From: Fluviibacter phosphoraccumulans_A
GTDB taxonomy: Bacteria; Pseudomonadota; Gammaproteobacteria; Burkholderiales; Rhodocyclaceae
Direction of reading: 5' to 3'
Assembly: GCA_036287865.1 (NCBI GenBank)
Contig: CP126743.1
Span: 1,550,001-1,614,000 of the forward strand
DNA length: 64,000 nucleotides
Below, in pieces: positions 61,744-64,000 of this stretch. Every line of letters begins with the position of its first letter. Positions within the stretch are counted from its first letter, which is position 1. The position numbers and the translations under genes are program-made. Below the pieces are notes generated by a model that made no database searches, was not told the DNA's origin, and was given only the letters and a program-made list of their open reading frames with translations.

Positions 61744-62814
61744 TTAGCGTTTTTCAGCGCGCTTGAGCAAGGTCACTGCTGCACCCATAAACAGAATCAT
61801 CGGCATTGCTGCAGTCACAAACGGCGACCAGTTGTTAATCGCGCCCAAACTGGAAACCAGTCCGTTCAGCATGTAGAACAAAGCGCCAATCATCACGCCG
61901 GCAAAAATCCGCAGGCTGACACCGCCGACCCGATCATGGCGATAAGCAAACGGCAGTGCCAACGCCATCATTACGAGGATGGATAGCGGACAAAAGACCT
62001 TCTTCCAGATCGCAATCACATAGGTGTCGCTGCTCAGCCCGTTACGTTTGAGATGCTGGATATAGGTGGACAACTCGTAAATCGACATCAGATGAGGCCG
62101 GACCAGCAGCACCTGCAGAACGTCTGGCGTAATCGCCGACTGCCAGGCCTTGTTCGCCAATTGCACCTGACGTACGCGCTGACCTTCCAGCACAGCCTCT
62201 GACACGTCATTCAGCATCCAGGTGTCGGGCGCCTGGAAAGTAGCCGTCTTGGCATAAGACACCCGATCCAGGCTCATATCCTTGCGGAACTGATAAATCC
62301 GCACCGACTCCAGACGGCTATCCGGTCGCAGCGCATTGATATTGGCGAAGGTTTTGTCATCCTTCACCCAAACGCCAGACTGCAGCCCCTGGGTAATGGT
62401 GCCGCTCATGGCCTTAACCCGCCATTCCTGAGCCTTCTGCTCGGCTGGCGCCACTACAAACTCACCCAGCAAAAAGGTCACTAGGACCAACGCCAGGCCA
62501 ACACGCATCAACGCGGTCAACAATTGAATGCTAGGCACCCCGGAGACGCGGAGGACATTGATTTCCGAGTGGCGCGCCAGGTTTGATAAGGCATACAAGG
62601 TGCCAATCAACACACAGATCGGCATCAGTTCATAAATACGGCCCGGCTGAATGAGTGCGACATAAACAATGGCCTGATAAAGCTTGTAACCGCCCTCGCC
62701 CAGCTTGCCGAGCTCACCCATCAAATCAAAAAAGGCAAACAGCACCATGAAGGCACCCAGTATCAACAGGATAGCCATCAACACTTCCCGACCAACGTAT
62801 TTGCGGTAAATCAT
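61744..62814 (-). CDS. lptG: LPS export ABC transporter permease LptG
   Basis: Inner-membrane subunit of the LptB2FGC lipopolysaccharide extractor. The 356 residues from MIYRKYVGREVLMAILLIL have the YjgP/YjgQ fold: three N-terminal helices, a periplasmic beta-jellyroll, and three C-terminal helices (LSILVMMALALPFAYR). The start lies one base after the lptF stop, and the upstream Met at 62862 would overlap lptF. The frame is intact, as expected for an essential gene. Confidence 0.93.
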   Translation of the reverse strand: MIYRKYVGREVLMAILLILGAFMVLFAFFDLMGELGKLGEGGYKLYQAIVYVALIQPGRIYELMPICVLIGTLYALSNLARHSEINVLRVSGVPSIQLLTALMRVGLALVLVTFLLGEFVVAPAEQKAQEWRVKAMSGTITQGLQSGVWVKDDKTFANINALRPDSRLESVRIYQFRKDMSLDRVSYAKTATFQAPDTWMLNDVSEAVLEGQRVRQVQLANKAWQSAITPDVLQVLLVRPHLMSIYELSTYIQHLKRNGLSSDTYVIAIWKKVFCPLSILVMMALALPFAYRHDRVGGVSLRIFAGVMIGALFYMLNGLVSSLGAINNWSPFVTAAMPMILFMGAAVTLLKRAEKR

Positions 62815-62815
62815 C

Positions 62816-63922
62816 TCAGACTCCCGCCTTTCGATTGATGCGCATGCGACGACGGGCGCCACGGGTTGTTGCCGTCATCCGGTAATAGAAGCTCCAGATC
62901 AGAACCGACAACATCAGCAGGTGGGGCACAACCAACCCGACCGCAAACGGCACGCGCCCCTGGATTACCCAGGCACGAGAGATTGTCATCAGGTTGATAT
63001 AAACAAAGTAAACGAGCAGCGCCAGGATCATATTGGCCGAACGACCGGCACGTGGATTCACATAAGACAGCGGAATCGCCAGCAATGCCAGCATCATCAC
63101 CATGATGGTCGTGCCCGTACGGGTCACCATATCCCCCATGCTTTCCCGGGTGGGGTTCATTAGTAATTCACGCGTTGGCGTGCTGTCCTGGTGACGAATA
63201 CTGTTTTCAGCGGCATTCGTCTCTACGCGAAACCCGTATTCCTCGTAATCCATCTCGCGGAGTTCAGGCGAGTTTGGCTTTAATTCGTAACGGTGGCCTT
63301 TTTCAAGAACAATGAAACGATCGCCGTTTTCATGCACTTCCTGGCGTCCGCGTTCGGCGACAGTAATGCCCAGCTTATCTGGCTGATTGTCACTCACGAA
63401 TATGTTGTGCACGGCTTCGCCGGATTTATCGGTTGATTCAATGAAAAAAATGCGCCGACCGTCCGATGACTCCCGGAATACGCCAGGCCGCACAAGCCCC
63501 AGCTCATTCTTATCCGAAACCTGTTTACGGTATTTCAGGCTTTCACCGTGCGCCCAGGGCACCAACTCCTGGGTCAAAGCGCCCACTACCAACATGATCG
63601 GAATAGAAAAGATCAAAACGGGGCGTATCCAGGCCGTTAGCGGCTGACCGGCGCTAAACCAGACGGTCATTTCCGAGTCTCGGTACCAGCGCGACAACGT
63701 CAGCAGAATCGCCATGAAACACACCAGCGAGAGCAGGATCGGCAGAAAATTAAAGATGGCAAAACCCAGCAGCGGACCAACGGCACCGGCCGAGACCTTG
63801 CCAATGGTTGCCTCTTTTAAGAGGCGCACCAGGAATGTGGTTAAAAGAATAACCAGCAAAGCCACCGAAATGGCGACCGCGTTCTGGACGAATTCACGCC
63901 GCATGGCGCGCTCAAATATCAT
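62816..63922 (-). CDS. lptF: LPS export ABC transporter permease LptF
   Basis: Partner of LptG, 368 residues. It begins MIFERAMRREFVQNAVAISVALLVILLT and has the same topology, with the membrane segment GPLLGFAIFNFLPILLSLVCFMAILLTLSRWYRDSEM and a jellyroll around RIFFIESTDKSGEAVHNIFV. A typical lptF-lptG pair. The 78 bases upstream to the window end contain no gene I can support. Confidence 0.94.
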   Translation of the reverse strand: MIFERAMRREFVQNAVAISVALLVILLTTFLVRLLKEATIGKVSAGAVGPLLGFAIFNFLPILLSLVCFMAILLTLSRWYRDSEMTVWFSAGQPLTAWIRPVLIFSIPIMLVVGALTQELVPWAHGESLKYRKQVSDKNELGLVRPGVFRESSDGRRIFFIESTDKSGEAVHNIFVSDNQPDKLGITVAERGRQEVHENGDRFIVLEKGHRYELKPNSPELREMDYEEYGFRVETNAAENSIRHQDSTPTRELLMNPTRESMGDMVTRTGTTIMVMMLALLAIPLSYVNPRAGRSANMILALLVYFVYINLMTISRAWVIQGRVPFAVGLVVPHLLMLSVLIWSFYYRMTATTRGARRRMRINRKAGV

Positions 63923-64000
63923 GATCGGAAAGAATGCTTCAAAACGGTGCGGCCTGTACAGAGTGCGGAATTTTGACGAAAAGCAACGCCGGCGGGGATA

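Noticed and set aside
1..64000. Mobile element, defence island or novel multi-gene system
   Set aside because: No transposase, integrase, toxin pair, restriction or CRISPR genes seen; gene order is ordinary for beta-proteobacteria throughout.

Overview
The window is chromosomal DNA of a betaproteobacterium (Burkholderiales/Neisseriales/Nitrosomonadales grade; I cannot name the genus). The evidence is gene order: ilvB-ilvH-ilvC-psd-pssA with leuA nearby, sigma factor-DUF3619-DUF3106-RDD next to lptF/lptG, ilvE-zf-CHCC-waaF, queA-tgt-yajC-secD-secF, and tkt-gapA-pgk-pyk-fba-purC. No transposase, integrase, CRISPR array, toxin or defence module was found.

Layout. 1-2.4 kb: end of aceF and lpdA (pyruvate dehydrogenase E2/E3). 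2.4-6.3 kb: a histone-H1-like repeat protein, rpiA, yggX, argA, broken rsmE. 6.3-16.4 kb: a broken inositol-monophosphatase gene, then central carbon genes fbp, tkt, gapA, pgk, pyk (nonsense codon), fba, and purC. 16.4-23.3 kb: prlC, a channel-like gene, DUF1840, a spermidine-synthase-like gene, a broken CYTH gene, a two-gene chromate transporter, a dead porin and tRNA-Leu. 23.4-28.8 kb: queA-tgt-yajC-secDF. 28.9-34.2 kb: muramidase, DUF2322, purB, gst, mnmA, an exported protein, a Nudix gene. 34.3-39.3 kb: ilvE, zf-CHCC, waaF, DUF4440, broken yheT, phosphomannomutase. 39.4-45.9 kb: small exported protein, alaS, orphan solute-binding protein, DEAD-box helicase, cobalamin adenosyltransferase. 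45.9-51.6 kb: broken aroG, leuA with a leucine-rich leader, isochorismatase-family hydrolase, thioredoxin-like protein, broken rlhA. 51.6-54.8 kb: DUF188, a decayed tRNA-Thr and a minor-pilin cluster in decay. 54.8-59.5 kb: pssA, psd, ilvC, ilvH, ilvB. 59.6-64 kb: a broken sigma-factor operon, RDD protein, lptG and lptF.

The main feature is selective decay. About 15-18 genes carry roughly two dozen inactivating lesions (in-frame stops, frameshifts, small deletions and duplications, one apparently lost start codon, a damaged tRNA), while about 38 kb of core genes carry none. Broken functions are accessory or conditional: rRNA modification (rsmE, rlhA), minor pilins, a porin, an alternative sigma factor, one DAHP synthase, CYTH, yheT. 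Amino-acid (Ile/Val/Leu), purine, phospholipid, Sec, LPS-transport and gluconeogenic genes are open. This fits a lineage that recently became host-restricted or bottlenecked. A contribution from assembly indels at homopolymers cannot be excluded from sequence alone.
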